DNA of 40,959 nt from Elusimicrobiales bacterium (GCA_023701245.1 JAMPXK010000002.1:1-40959); one strand, 5' to 3'; shown: positions 17,349-28,498, counted from the stretch's first letter. The notes: a model not told the origin generated them from the sequence alone. Made by a program: numbers and translations.

Positions 17349-17453
17349 TTCAAGTCCTTAACTCCTGGTTCAGTCCGCGGAACACTGATATTATAGCGGG
17401 CACGCCGCCGTTTATCAACCCGCGGGGCGCCTGCGGGCGGCGCGGCAAAATTG

Positions 17454-17459
17454 TATAAT
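17454..17459 (+). promoter_or_regulatory. -10 box of alaS promoter
   Basis: A perfect TATAAT lies 39 bases before the alaS ATG. No convincing -35 hexamer is seen 17 bases upstream. Confidence 0.55.
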
Positions 17460-17498
17460 TTCACCATAAGTACAGCGGCATTCAAGGACGCTCACAGT

Positions 17499-20144
17499 AT
17501 GAAAAGCCACCAGATACGCAAAGGTTTTTTGGATTTCTTCGCCAAACAGGGCCACCCCGTGGTCAAATCCAGCCCCCTGATCCCCGAGGGCGACCCCACC
17601 CTGCTGTTCACCTCCGCCGGCATGGTGCAGTTCAAGCCCTATTACCTGGGCCTCAAGACCGACATGAAGCGCGCCGCGTCCTGCCAGAAAAGCTTCCGCA
17701 CCACGGACATAGACAACGTGGGGCGTACCATCCGCCACCTGACCTTCTTCGAAATGCTGGGCAACTTCTCGTTCGGCGACTATTTCAAAAAGGAGTCCAT
17801 AGCCTGGGGCTGGGAATTCCTCACGAAGGACATGGGCCTGGACCCTAAGCGCCTCTACCCGTCCATTTACAAAGGCGGCGTGGCCCCGCGCGACGCCGAA
17901 GCCCGCGGCATCTGGGAGAACATCCTGCCCAAAGAGCTGCATTCCCATATCATAGAGCTGGGCGACAAGGACAATTTCTGGGCCATGGGCGACACCGGCC
18001 CTTCGGGCCCCTGTTCAGAGATCTACTGGGACCGCGGCGAAAAATACGACCATAAAGGCTGCGCCGGCCCCGGCGCCTGCTCCTGCGACCGCTACATAGA
18101 GATCTGGAACCACGTTTTCACGCAGTTCGACAAGCAGCCCGGCGGCGTCTACAACCCGCTGCCCAAGAAGAACATAGATACCGGCATGGGCCTGGAGCGC
18201 CTCACCTTCGTAGTAGAGGGCAAAGAGTCGCCGTTCGAGACCTCGCTGTTCTACCCCATCATAGAGGCGGCTTCCGGCCTGCTCAAGTCCGACTACCAGG
18301 CCTCCGACGAGAACGTGTCGGCCTACCGCATCATCGCCGAGCACCTGCGCGCCTCTTCGTTCCTCATCTCCGAGGGCATCATCCCTTCCAACGAGGGCCG
18401 CGGCTACGTGCTGCGCCGCCTGATACGCCGCGCCAGCCGCTACGGCCGTATCCTGGGCGCCAGGGACCCGTTCCTGCATAAGCTCACGCCGGCCGTGTTC
18501 GGCATCTTCAAGGGCGTCTATCCCGAAGTGGAAGCGGCCGCCAAGCAGGTCAACGAAACGCTGAAGTTCGAAGAGCAGGGCTTCATCGAGACCCTGGAGA
18601 CCGGCGAGAAATTCCTGGCCGACCTGCAGAAAAAATATCCGCAGGGCATTCCCGGCGCGGAAGCCTTCAGCCTTTACGAGACCTACGGGTTCCCTTTCGA
18701 ACTGACGCGCGAACTTGCCGAAAAGAAAGGCGTGCAGGTGGACGAGGCCGGCTTCCACGAGGCCCGCAAGGCCGCGCAGGCCACCGCCAAGGCCGGCTGG
18801 AAGGACTCCGGGGAGAAGAACGCTTTTATTTTCCAGACCGCCGAGGAGAAACTGCCCGCCACCGTTTTCAAAGGCTACGAGGCCACCGAGACCGAGTCCG
18901 CCGTTATCGCCTTGCTGGACAGCAAGGGCCATATGCTGGAGAAGCTGCCGGCAGGCGCAGAAGGTTACGCCGTCCTGGACGCCACGCCTTTTTACGCCCA
19001 GAGCGGCGGCCAGGTGGGGGACACCGGCTCGCTGATGTTCGAAGGGTCGGAATTGGCCTCCGTGACCGACACCCAGAAGCCGGTGGCCAAGGTCTATTTC
19101 CACGCCATCCGCGCCCACGCCGCCCTTAAGACCGGCATGCGGGTCTCAGCGCGCGTTTCCGGCGACCGGTACCGCACCGCCTGCAACCATACCGCCACGC
19201 ACGTCATCAACGCGGCGCTCAAGTCCGTGTTCGGCGACACCACGCGCCAGGCCGGCAGCGAAGTGGACCCCATGCGGTTCCGCTTCGACTACACCATAGC
19301 CAAGGCCCCCACCAAGGAAGAGATCGCCCGCATAGAGGAGATGGCCAACGCCGCCGTGCGCGAGGATTACCGCGTGCACAAGGCCCTGCGCCCGCTCGCC
19401 GACGCCAAGACCTTCGGCGCCACCACCCTGCTGGGCGAGAAATACGCCGACCCCGCGCGCTTTATCCTCATCAACCGCGGCGGCTTCGAAACGGCGAAGG
19501 ACCGTTACAGCCTGGAACTTTGCGGCGGCACCCACATAGACCGCACCGGCGAGCTGCTGGTGATAAAGATCCTGAAAGATTCCTCCGTGTCGCGCGGCGT
19601 GCGCCGCATAGAAGGCGTGGCCGGCCCCGCGGCGGTGAGCTACCTCAGCGGCCTGGCCCGGGTGGCCGAAACCGTGGCCGCCCGCCTCTCCGTGCCCGCC
19701 ACCGAAGTGCCGGCCCGGGTGGAACAGCTGCTGGAGACTATCAAGGAACTCAAGAGCGGTAAGGCCAAGTCCTCCGCGGCCGCCCCCCAGGAAGGCCGCC
19801 GGACGCTCACCGAGGGCATAGACGGCTCCGGCTCCAGTTTCCTGGTGTACGACGCCGGCGCCCTGGAGATGAAGGAACTGCGCGGGCTTTCCGACCAGAT
19901 CAAGAAGGACCTCAAGTCCACGCTGCTGTTCATCTATTCCAGGACTGCGGACAAGTTCGCCTTCATAGTGACGCATACCGGCGACGTTAAAGCCGACGCC
20001 TCCGCCATAGCCAAGCACGTGGCCGAAGTGGTGAACGGCTCCGGCGGCGGCCGCAAGGATTTCGCGCAGGGCGGCGGGGAGATCCCCGCCGACATGCCCG
20101 GGTTCGAGAAGCAGCTGGTGGAGCTGGCCAAAAAGCACATCTAG
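17499..20144 (+). CDS. alaS: Alanyl-tRNA synthetase
   Basis: The 881-residue cytoplasmic enzyme charges tRNA-Ala. The class II catalytic core opens at MKSHQIRKGFLDFFAKQGH and includes FTSAGMVQFKPYYLG and RHLTFFEMLGNFSFGDYFK. The editing domain has HTATH (in CNHTATHVINAAL) and the zinc-type motif CGGTHI, and a C-terminal DHHA1-like glycine-rich region (GSGGGRKDFAQGGG) closes the protein. Length is normal. The start is taken at 17499, where the conserved N terminus begins; the frame is open for 16 codons further upstream but that segment contains the TATAAT box. A tRNA gene follows 34 bases downstream. Confidence 0.97.
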   Translation: MKSHQIRKGFLDFFAKQGHPVVKSSPLIPEGDPTLLFTSAGMVQFKPYYLGLKTDMKRAASCQKSFRTTDIDNVGRTIRHLTFFEMLGNFSFGDYFKKESIAWGWEFLTKDMGLDPKRLYPSIYKGGVAPRDAEARGIWENILPKELHSHIIELGDKDNFWAMGDTGPSGPCSEIYWDRGEKYDHKGCAGPGACSCDRYIEIWNHVFTQFDKQPGGVYNPLPKKNIDTGMGLERLTFVVEGKESPFETSLFYPIIEAASGLLKSDYQASDENVSAYRIIAEHLRASSFLISEGIIPSNEGRGYVLRRLIRRASRYGRILGARDPFLHKLTPAVFGIFKGVYPEVEAAAKQVNETLKFEEQGFIETLETGEKFLADLQKKYPQGIPGAEAFSLYETYGFPFELTRELAEKKGVQVDEAGFHEARKAAQATAKAGWKDSGEKNAFIFQTAEEKLPATVFKGYEATETESAVIALLDSKGHMLEKLPAGAEGYAVLDATPFYAQSGGQVGDTGSLMFEGSELASVTDTQKPVAKVYFHAIRAHAALKTGMRVSARVSGDRYRTACNHTATHVINAALKSVFGDTTRQAGSEVDPMRFRFDYTIAKAPTKEEIARIEEMANAAVREDYRVHKALRPLADAKTFGATTLLGEKYADPARFILINRGGFETAKDRYSLELCGGTHIDRTGELLVIKILKDSSVSRGVRRIEGVAGPAAVSYLSGLARVAETVAARLSVPATEVPARVEQLLETIKELKSGKAKSSAAAPQEGRRTLTEGIDGSGSSFLVYDAGALEMKELRGLSDQIKKDLKSTLLFIYSRTADKFAFIVTHTGDVKADASAIAKHVAEVVNGSGGGRKDFAQGGGEIPADMPGFEKQLVELAKKHI

Positions 20145-20156
20145 GCCGGATTTGGC

Positions 20157-20162
20157 TATAAT
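20157..20162 (+). promoter_or_regulatory. -10 box of tRNA-Arg promoter
   Basis: TATAAT ends 16 bases before the mature tRNA, placing the transcript start about 10 bases upstream of it. No clear -35 element is visible, and read-through from alaS is possible. Confidence 0.5.
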
Positions 20163-20178
20163 ATAGTTCTGGTTTTGC

Positions 20179-20253
20179 GCGCCCGTGGTGAAATGGATAT
20201 CACAGGAGCCTCCGAAGCTTCTAGTGCAGGTTCGATTCCTGCCGGGCGCACCA
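20179..20253 (+). tRNA. tRNA-Arg (anticodon CCG)
   Basis: A full cloverleaf of 75 bases can be drawn. The acceptor stem GCGCCCG pairs with CGGGCGC. The D stem GTGA pairs with TCAC. The anticodon stem GGAGC pairs with GCTTC around the loop CTCCGAA, giving anticodon CCG for codon CGG. The T stem GCAGG pairs with CCTGC around TTCGATT. The discriminator base is A and the terminal CCA is encoded. Confidence 0.95.
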
Positions 20254-20491
20254 AATTCCGTTGTAAAGAACCCGGAGCACGCCGTAATGATGGCGTGCGC
20301 CAGGAATCGAAAGGCGGACGCTCGAGGGCAGCAGCCCGCAGAGCGGAGCCGGGGTCGCGGCCTCGACCGAGCGACGGCGAGGGAGAGAGCTGTGACCGAT
20401 AATTCCGGGCGCAGTAGGGATTTCCTTATAGGCGGATGGAGAAAAGCGACATATCCGCCGCCGCAGTTTCGGGGGTAATTCCGGCCTTTTC
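20254..20491 (+). other. Gene-free stretch with hairpin potential after the tRNA
   Basis: No convincing gene is seen in these 238 bases. A 7-base stem pairs 20277-20283 with 20292-20298. A GGGC-AGCA-GCCC hairpin follows, and GGCGGAT pairs with ATCCGCC further on. This could be tRNA trailer, a small structured RNA or the leader of the next gene. There is no classical T-tract terminator after the tRNA. Confidence 0.3.
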
Positions 20492-21970
20492 ATGAACTTC
20501 GAAGAAGAGATCTCCCTGCTTATAAAATCCCGGTACCCGCTGGTGCTGGTGGACACCATCGACGAAAAATACGTCGCGGACCAGCTTTTCGGGGTGGCCG
20601 GGGACCAGCGCCTCACCTTCTATTCGTGGTCCCTCACCGAAGGCCTGCGCATAGCCAGGAACCAGAACTCCTTCTACAAGACCGGGGACCCCGCGGCCAT
20701 GCTGCGCATCGCCAACGACCTGGTAAAGGACGTCCACCCGGCGGTTTTCGCGCTCTGCGATTTCGACCGCTTCCTGGGCGACGCGGCCGTCTCCCGGCTT
20801 TTCAAGGATCTTCTCAACAAGATCAAGGATACGCCCACCACGGTGGTGCTGCTGGGCGCCGAGATAAAGCTGCCGGCCGACATAGCCCCGCTGGCGGCGC
20901 GCATCTCCGGCGGCTATCCCGACGAGAAACAGATACTGGCCGAGGTCAACCGGGTGGTGGGGGAGTTCCGCCAGACTTCGGCGCGCCTGGTGGTGGACAT
21001 GCCGCCGGAAACCCTGCGGCGCGTGGTGAAGACGCTCAAAGGTCTTTCGCTCCAGCAGGTCCGCAACGCCATGAACCTCTGTCTGCTCAAGGACGGCGCT
21101 TTCGACGGCAGGGACCTGGCCGAAATAGAGCGTTTCAAGAAAGAGGCCTTCGACAGGGACGGGATCCTGGAATATTTCGGCTCGGAGCCGCCCGGCGGCA
21201 TAGCCGGTTTCGACAATTTGAAGCGCTGGATAATGGAGCGCAAAAGTTCTTTCTTCTCCGAAGGCCCGCTGCCGCCGCCCAAGGGCCTGCTGCTGCTGGG
21301 CGTGCAGGGCTGCGGCAAGTCGCTGGCCGCCAAGGTGGCGGCCGGGGAACTGGGCATTCCGCTTTACCGGCTGGACCTGACCCGGCTTTACTCCAAGTAT
21401 ATAGGCGAGACCGAGGAGAACCTGCGCAAGGCCCTCTCTACGGTGGAGCGCCTGGCCCCGGTCTGCCTCTGGATAGACGAGATAGAGAAGATCTTCGCGG
21501 CTTCCGCCGGCGACGTGGACGGCGGCGTCTCCAAGCGCGTGCTGGGCACCATGCTGACCTGGATGCAGGAGCGCAAGGACCGCTCCTTCATAGCGGCCAC
21601 GTCCAACGACATCAACAACCTCCCGCCGGAACTGCTGCGCAAGGGCCGTTTCGACGAGATCTTTTTCGCGGACCTGCCCGAGGCGCCGGCGCGCGAGGGC
21701 ATCCTGCGCATCCACCTGGAGAAGCGCGGCCTGGCGCCGGCCCAGTTCGATGTGCCCGCCCTGGCCGCCGCCTGCGCGGGGTTCAGCGGCGCGGAAATAG
21801 AGCAGGCGGTGATCGCCGCCCTCTACAGCGCCTCCGGCGCCAACGAGAAGATCTGCTCCCGGCACGTCCTGGAGCAGCTCAAACTCACCCGCCCGCTGTC
21901 CGTCATCAAGGCCGAGGCGGTGGAGTTTATCCGCAACTGGGCCAAAGAACGCAATATCCTGCCGGTCTAG
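20492..21970 (+). CDS. Ycf46-like AAA ATPase
   Basis: The 492-residue cytoplasmic ATPase has a divergent N-terminal domain (about 1-230) and a C-terminal AAA+ module. Walker A is GVQGCGKS (G270-S277), Walker B is CLWIDEIEK with D329 and E330, sensor 1 is AATSNDINNLPPELLRKGRFDEIFF, and the lid follows. The layout and the GxQGCGKS form match the Ycf46 group known from cyanobacteria, plastids and scattered bacteria, whose exact task is unclear; a role in photosynthesis regulation is reported only for cyanobacteria. There are no metalloprotease motifs, so it is not FtsH. It stands alone, 238 bases after the tRNA, with no obvious ribosome site before the ATG. Confidence 0.85.
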   Translation: MNFEEEISLLIKSRYPLVLVDTIDEKYVADQLFGVAGDQRLTFYSWSLTEGLRIARNQNSFYKTGDPAAMLRIANDLVKDVHPAVFALCDFDRFLGDAAVSRLFKDLLNKIKDTPTTVVLLGAEIKLPADIAPLAARISGGYPDEKQILAEVNRVVGEFRQTSARLVVDMPPETLRRVVKTLKGLSLQQVRNAMNLCLLKDGAFDGRDLAEIERFKKEAFDRDGILEYFGSEPPGGIAGFDNLKRWIMERKSSFFSEGPLPPPKGLLLLGVQGCGKSLAAKVAAGELGIPLYRLDLTRLYSKYIGETEENLRKALSTVERLAPVCLWIDEIEKIFAASAGDVDGGVSKRVLGTMLTWMQERKDRSFIAATSNDINNLPPELLRKGRFDEIFFADLPEAPAREGILRIHLEKRGLAPAQFDVPALAAACAGFSGAEIEQAVIAALYSASGANEKICSRHVLEQLKLTRPLSVIKAEAVEFIRNWAKERNILPV

Positions 21971-22089
21971 TTCCCAAGGTCCATTTTTGCCTGGGTCCAA
22001 TGCCCGGGCGCGGCTGGGTCCAAAGCCTCTATTTGGCCCCGCCGGATAACCGCTAGTATTCTTCTGTAGACAAGATCAGGAGGATACAG

Positions 22090-22704
22090 ATGAAAAAGAA
22101 TTTATTTTTTGCCGTGATGTTCGCGGTGCCGGCGCTGGGTTTCGCCGGGGCCGATTTTTCTTTCGACGCGCCTTCGCGCCTGCCGGCCCTGCCGGAAGCC
22201 GCGGCCGTGCCCGCCGCCGCGCCGGTCAAGGCCGTGAGCGACTTCCACATAGCCGCTTCGCTGATGGGCGAATACCGCCTGGCGGAGAAAATTTCCGGCA
22301 ACTGTTACGAGCAGGTAGAGGTGGTCCCCGAGGAATTCCTCAACGCCCCGCTGGGCAACAACCTGGGCCTCTACGGCCTGCCCCGCGGCCAGGGTTTCAT
22401 AATCAGCCAGGTGCTGGAGATAAACACCGGGCTGCGCTTCGACAGGGACGAAAACCCCATGCAGATCCTGCCCTTTCCCTTCCAGAGTTCACTTATAGGC
22501 TACCGGCCGCGCCTGGCCGAGTTCGACGGCAGCCGCCTGGTCTACAAGACCGGCGAAGTCCGCAAAATAAAACCCCCGGTCATAAAGAAAGGCGAAATAC
22601 TGGAAGTCGTACTGGACGGCTCGTCCCTTAAGATCTCCGAAGGCACCTTCGAGGGAGAGAACGTTTCTTTCAGGGACGTCTGCCGCTACACCCGCGCCAA
22701 CTAG
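22090..22704 (+). CDS. Uncharacterised secreted protein
   Basis: The family is not recognised. The 204-residue product has a signal peptide (MKKNLFFAVMFAVPALGFA|GAD) followed by an alanine/proline-rich linker to about residue 45 and a folded part with two cysteines (C73 in SGNCYEQ and C199 in RDVCRYT), possibly a disulfide. A basic segment, KTGEVRKIKPPVIKKGE, lies near residue 155. A strong AGGAGG site sits 6 bases before the ATG, and TAGTAT at 22054 may be the -10 box. A bidirectional terminator follows directly. The gene is probably monocistronic. Two copies of CTGGGTCCAA lie in the upstream gap. Confidence 0.75.
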   Translation: MKKNLFFAVMFAVPALGFAGADFSFDAPSRLPALPEAAAVPAAAPVKAVSDFHIAASLMGEYRLAEKISGNCYEQVEVVPEEFLNAPLGNNLGLYGLPRGQGFIISQVLEINTGLRFDRDENPMQILPFPFQSSLIGYRPRLAEFDGSRLVYKTGEVRKIKPPVIKKGEILEVVLDGSSLKISEGTFEGENVSFRDVCRYTRAN

Positions 22705-22720
22705 GCCGCAGGGAATAAAA

Positions 22721-22757
22721 AAAGGCCCCCGCTTTGCAGCGGGGGCCTTTTTTTTGT
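22721..22757. terminator. Bidirectional Rho-independent terminator
   Basis: A 13-base stem (22721-22733 with 22738-22750) with loop TTGC is flanked by A-rich and T-rich tracts, so it can end both the upstream plus-strand gene and the convergent isocitrate dehydrogenase gene. Confidence 0.93.
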
Positions 22758-22767
22758 CCGCGCCGCG

Positions 22768-25032
<2,265 letters not shown>

Positions 25033-25147
25033 TCATGGTGTGGCGCGGCCTGGGCCGCTGCCGTGAATTTGTAACGTTTATCAAAAAGAACGGCCGGGAC
25101 TACTATAAGGTATTTTAATAAAGGGCGGGGCGGCCGGGCAAGCATAG

Positions 25148-25153
25148 TATAAT
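25148..25153 (+). promoter_or_regulatory. -10 box close to the SDR gene start
   Basis: TATAAT ends 12 bases before the ATG at 25166, predicting a leader of only about 6 bases. The following ATATCCTGAACATG resembles the sequence between -10 and ATG of the helicase gene at 38036. Confidence 0.5.
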
Positions 25154-25165
25154 AATATCCTGAAC

Positions 25166-26641
25166 ATGGACGCGCAGGGCATAAAGACCATCCTCGTGAC
25201 CGGCCCCACCGGCTATATAGGCGGGCGCCTTATTCCCCGGCTGCTGGCCGGCGGGTACCGCGTGCGCGCCCTGGCCCGCCACCCGGAGGACCTGGCCGGG
25301 CGGCCCTGGAGCGGCAGCGTGGACGTGCTCAAGGGCGACGTGTTCTGCGGCGCGGGCCTGGCCGAGGCGCTGGCCGGAGCGGACGCCGCTTATTACCTTA
25401 TCCATTCCATGGCCGACACGGCCGACTTCGAGGCCTTCGAGGAGGTTTCCGCCCGCAATTTCGCCGCCGCCGCGAAAGCGGCCGGCGTAAAAAAGATAAT
25501 TTACCTGGGCGGCCTGGGCGGCGACGCCGCCGGTTTGTCCCACCACCTGCATTCCCGCCACCGGGTAGGCGAGATCCTGCGCGCGGCCGGCCTGAACGTG
25601 GCCGAGTTCCGCGCGGCCATCATCGTGGGCTCCGGCAGCATCTCTTTCGAGATGATCCGCTACCTGGTGGAGCGCCTTCCTTTCATCCCCTGCTTCCGCT
25701 ACCTGCGCGACACCCGCTGCCAGCCGGTGGCCATCCGGGACGTGCTGGCCTACCTGGCGGCGGCCCTGGTAAGCGCCGCGGCCGACGGTAAGATAGTGGA
25801 GATAGGCGGCGCCGGCGTGCACACCTACCGCGACATGATGCGGATCTACGCAGAAACCCGCGGCCTTAAACGCAATTTTTTCTCCTGTGTGCTCTGGTCG
25901 CCGGACCTGTCCTCGCGGCTGATAGGACTTATTACGCCGGTGCCGGCCGTGCTGGCGCGGCCCCTGCTGGAAAGCCTGCGAAACGACGTGGTCTGCTCCA
26001 CCGACGCGGCCCTGCGGCTGTTCCCGGAGATCAAACCGCTGGATTACCGCACCGCCGTACAGTACGCGCTGATGCGCATCAATGAGAACAACGTGGAAAC
26101 CTCCTGGACCACGGCCTACGAGCCCCATTACGCCAAGCCCTGCTCCTTTATCGACACCGAGGGCCTCATCCTGCAGGACCATTTTATCACCGTCGAGGCG
26201 CCGGCCGAGAACGTGTTCAAGGTCTTTTCCGGCATAGGCGGCGAACGGGGCTGGTTCTACGCGCAGTGGCTGTGGGACCTGAAAGCCCTGCAGGACCGGC
26301 TGACCGGCGGCGTGGGCATGCGCCGCGGCCGCCGCCACCCCGACGTTATCCACCAGGGCGAAGTGCTGGACTTCTGGCGCGTGGAGCGCGTGGTGGACGG
26401 CCGCATGCTGCTCTTGCGCGCGGAGATGAAACTGCCCGGCAAAGGCTGGCTGCAGTTCGAGGCCAAGCCGAGAGACGAGCGGTCCTCTATCCTGCGCATG
26501 ACGGCCTATTTCGAGCCGCGCGGCTTTTTGGGCAACCTCTACTGGCATTCCCTTTACCCGGTGCATACTTATATCTTCCGGGGCCTGGTGCGCGAGATCC
26601 GCCGCCGGGCCCTGGCCCTGAAGGAGCCTTATGTCCATTAA
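25166..26641 (+). CDS. NAD(P)-binding SDR-type protein with DUF2867 domain
   Basis: The 491-residue protein joins an atypical short-chain-dehydrogenase domain (residues about 5-290) to a C-terminal DUF2867 domain. The nucleotide-binding loop is VTGPTGYIGGRLIPRLL. Further markers are YYLIHSM, IIYLGGLGG, and the DUF2867 part VEAPAENVFKVFSGIGGERGWFYAQWLWDLK, quoted here in parts. Proteins with this pairing are widespread but uncharacterised; they resemble NmrA/NAD-dependent epimerase-like folds with a SRPBCC-like tail. The usual catalytic tyrosine cannot be assigned with confidence. It is the first of three overlapping genes; the next starts 11 bases before its stop. Confidence 0.85.
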   Translation: MDAQGIKTILVTGPTGYIGGRLIPRLLAGGYRVRALARHPEDLAGRPWSGSVDVLKGDVFCGAGLAEALAGADAAYYLIHSMADTADFEAFEEVSARNFAAAAKAAGVKKIIYLGGLGGDAAGLSHHLHSRHRVGEILRAAGLNVAEFRAAIIVGSGSISFEMIRYLVERLPFIPCFRYLRDTRCQPVAIRDVLAYLAAALVSAAADGKIVEIGGAGVHTYRDMMRIYAETRGLKRNFFSCVLWSPDLSSRLIGLITPVPAVLARPLLESLRNDVVCSTDAALRLFPEIKPLDYRTAVQYALMRINENNVETSWTTAYEPHYAKPCSFIDTEGLILQDHFITVEAPAENVFKVFSGIGGERGWFYAQWLWDLKALQDRLTGGVGMRRGRRHPDVIHQGEVLDFWRVERVVDGRMLLLRAEMKLPGKGWLQFEAKPRDERSSILRMTAYFEPRGFLGNLYWHSLYPVHTYIFRGLVREIRRRALALKEPYVH

Positions 26642-27536
26642 TGCCGTCTGCGCCTGCGGCGCCGCCTACAACCTTAAGGACGAATACGCCGGTACCACCC
26701 TGGCCTGCGCCAAATGCGGCGCCCCCGTGGCGGTGCCCCAGCCGCCGCCCCCGCCGCCGGTGCGGCCGCAGGCCGGCGACCCGGCTTTCGCCCGCGACCT
26801 CTTCCTGCTCAACCAGCAGCATCTGGCCATCCGCGAAAAATACACCGTGGCCGACGAAGAAGGCGCCCCGGTGCTGTACGTGGAACGCCCGCGCTACATC
26901 CTGCTCAACGTGCTGGCCATCCTGGGCGGCCTGTTCGCTGGCGGCGTGAACCTGATAATTTTCGGGGTGCTCTACGGCCTGGTGCAGATGTCCGCCCTGG
27001 ACCAGGTCTTGCTCACGCTGCTGGCCCTGTGGCAGAAGCTGGGCAGCCTGTTCGTGGTGGTGGTGGTCTCCATGGCGCTGTCCAAAAAACGCCACGTGAC
27101 CGTGTACCGCGACGAGTCCAGGGGGGAAGTGCTGCTGAGTATCCTGCAGGAGTACAAGGTGCAGCTGCTGGGTTCTTCTTTCACCGTTACGGACCCCCAG
27201 GGGGTCCCGGTGGGCCGCCTGGTGAAAAAATACCTTCACAACATTTTCCGCAAGCGCTGGTACTGCTTCGCGCCCGGCGGAGAACTGCTGTTCACGGCCA
27301 GGGAGGATTCCGTCATCCTCTCCATCCTGCGCCGCTTCCTGGGCAGTTTCTTCGGCCTGCTGCGCACCAATTTCCTTATCTGCGGCCCCCTGGGCAACGT
27401 GCTGGGGGAGTTCAACCGCCGGATGACCCTGCTGGACCGCTACGTGCTGGACATGACGCAGGACCCCACCCGGCAGATAGACCGCCGGCTGGCCCTGGCC
27501 GTGGGCGTAATGCTGGATACCGGGGAGAAGCGCTGA
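26631..27536 (+). CDS. Zinc-ribbon membrane protein, LURP-one/scramblase-like
   Basis: The 301-residue protein starts with a zinc ribbon (CACG at residues 7-10 and CAKC about 21 residues later) and a polyproline linker. It then has LLNQQHLAIREKYTVADEEGAPVLYV, which resembles the opening strands of the LURP-one/phospholipid-scramblase (tubby-like) barrel. Two hydrophobic segments of 25-30 residues (YILLNVLAILGGLFAGGVNL and SLFVVVVVSMAL) interrupt that barrel. The second half returns to barrel-like strands (SFTVTDPQGVPVGRL). The family call rests on pattern similarity only and is moderate. It is coupled by overlap to the SDR gene upstream and the rhomboid downstream (TGATG), so it may be a membrane-associated partner of either. 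Confidence 0.5.
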   Translation: MSINAVCACGAAYNLKDEYAGTTLACAKCGAPVAVPQPPPPPPVRPQAGDPAFARDLFLLNQQHLAIREKYTVADEEGAPVLYVERPRYILLNVLAILGGLFAGGVNLIIFGVLYGLVQMSALDQVLLTLLALWQKLGSLFVVVVVSMALSKKRHVTVYRDESRGEVLLSILQEYKVQLLGSSFTVTDPQGVPVGRLVKKYLHNIFRKRWYCFAPGGELLFTAREDSVILSILRRFLGSFFGLLRTNFLICGPLGNVLGEFNRRMTLLDRYVLDMTQDPTRQIDRRLALAVGVMLDTGEKR

Positions 27537-28216
27537 TGGCGGAGGCTCACCGCCGGATCACCGCGGAGATGCTGGCCGAAGACCCCTTCCGCCCCGGCCC
27601 CGTGGATTTTGAAAAGGACATGAGCGTGGCGCCGGCCTTCGCGCTGGCGCTGATAGGCGCCAACGTGCTGGCCTTTGCCTGGGAGCTGCGTTCCGGCGCG
27701 CTGCAGAGCCCGGAAGCCATAGTGGCCGCCGGCGCCATTTACCGCGACAAGGTTTTTGGCGGGCAGGCCTGGCGCCTGGTCACCGGCATGTTCCTGCACG
27801 GCGGGTACGCCCACCTGATAGGCAACTGCGTGGCGCTGTACGTGCTGGGCCTGGCCGCGCAGCGGGCCTGGGGGCGGTCCCGGGCGCTGCTGATCTATTT
27901 TGCCGGCGGCGCCGCCGCCTCTTTTGTCAGCGCCCTGGCGCAGACCAGGCCCGCCGTGGGCGCTTCCGGGGCCATCTTCGCCCTGATGGGCGCCGTGGTG
28001 GTCTTCTTTTTCCGCAACAGGGGCGCCCTGCTGGCGCGCAGCCGCCGCATAGGCGCCGGCCTGCTGGGCTGGGGCCTGTTCCAGCTGGCCCTGGGCCTGC
28101 TCTCGCCCTACGTGGACAATTGGGCCCACTTCGGCGGGCTGGCCGCCGGCGCCGCGCTTGGCCTGGTGCTGCCGGCCGCGCTCCTGGCCGGGCCGGAGCC
28201 TTCAGTTCAGGGCTGA
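27536..28216 (+). CDS. Rhomboid-family intramembrane serine protease
   Basis: The 226-residue membrane protein carries rhomboid hallmarks: WRLVTGMFLHGGYAHLIGN in the second helix, the nucleophile S144 in VGASGAIFALMG, and H198 in WAHFGGLAAG, forming the Ser-His dyad. Six hydrophobic segments are visible after a cytoplasmic N-terminal tail of about 35 residues. Rhomboids cleave transmembrane substrates within the membrane. The start ATG overlaps the upstream stop (TGATG), so the gene is translationally coupled to the LURP-one-like protein. Its 3' end overlaps a small convergent gene by 15 bases. The substrate is unknown; the coupled membrane protein is one candidate. Confidence 0.92.
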   Translation: MAEAHRRITAEMLAEDPFRPGPVDFEKDMSVAPAFALALIGANVLAFAWELRSGALQSPEAIVAAGAIYRDKVFGGQAWRLVTGMFLHGGYAHLIGNCVALYVLGLAAQRAWGRSRALLIYFAGGAAASFVSALAQTRPAVGASGAIFALMGAVVVFFFRNRGALLARSRRIGAGLLGWGLFQLALGLLSPYVDNWAHFGGLAAGAALGLVLPAALLAGPEPSVQG

Positions 28217-28498
28217 GCCGGCCCCGCGCAGCTTGCTTACCCACAGCGCTATTTCCACCAGGTCCAGTTCCGTTATCTCCGGGAACCGCCCCGCTTCCGC
28301 CAGCGAGCGCACCGTGGCGCCCTTGCCGTCGAAGCGTATAAGCGCTATGGCGGCGCCGGCGTAGCGCACCTCGTAGGCCGGGGCCCCGGTCCGGTAGAAG
28401 TCCGGCCAGTCCAGCGCCTTGTAAACATAGGCCGTAAGCACCCCCGGCTTGCGCGCCCGGTAACCTTCCGAAACCCACCCGTCCACTTTCCATTTCAT
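28202..28498 (-). CDS. Small uncharacterised protein
   Basis: I do not recognise this 98-residue product. The start at 28498 is chosen because a GGGAGGGG ribosome site lies just upstream; the frame stays open further but without a start signal. It is rich in aromatic and charged residues (MKWKVDGWVSEGYRARK) and has a predicted amphipathic helix, ITELDLVEIALWVSKL, near the end. There is no signal peptide or membrane segment. It is convergent with the rhomboid gene, overlapping it by 15 bases, and divergent from the deacetylase. It looks real because of its ribosome site and codon pattern, but there is no further support. Confidence 0.5.
   Translation of the reverse strand: MKWKVDGWVSEGYRARKPGVLTAYVYKALDWPDFYRTGAPAYEVRYAGAAIALIRFDGKGATVRSLAEAGRFPEITELDLVEIALWVSKLRGAGSALN

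Noticed and set aside
20238-20420. Attachment-site duplication at the tRNA-Arg 3' end
   Set aside because: Only the short string CCGGGCGCA recurs near 20405, and there is no integrase or foreign DNA between.
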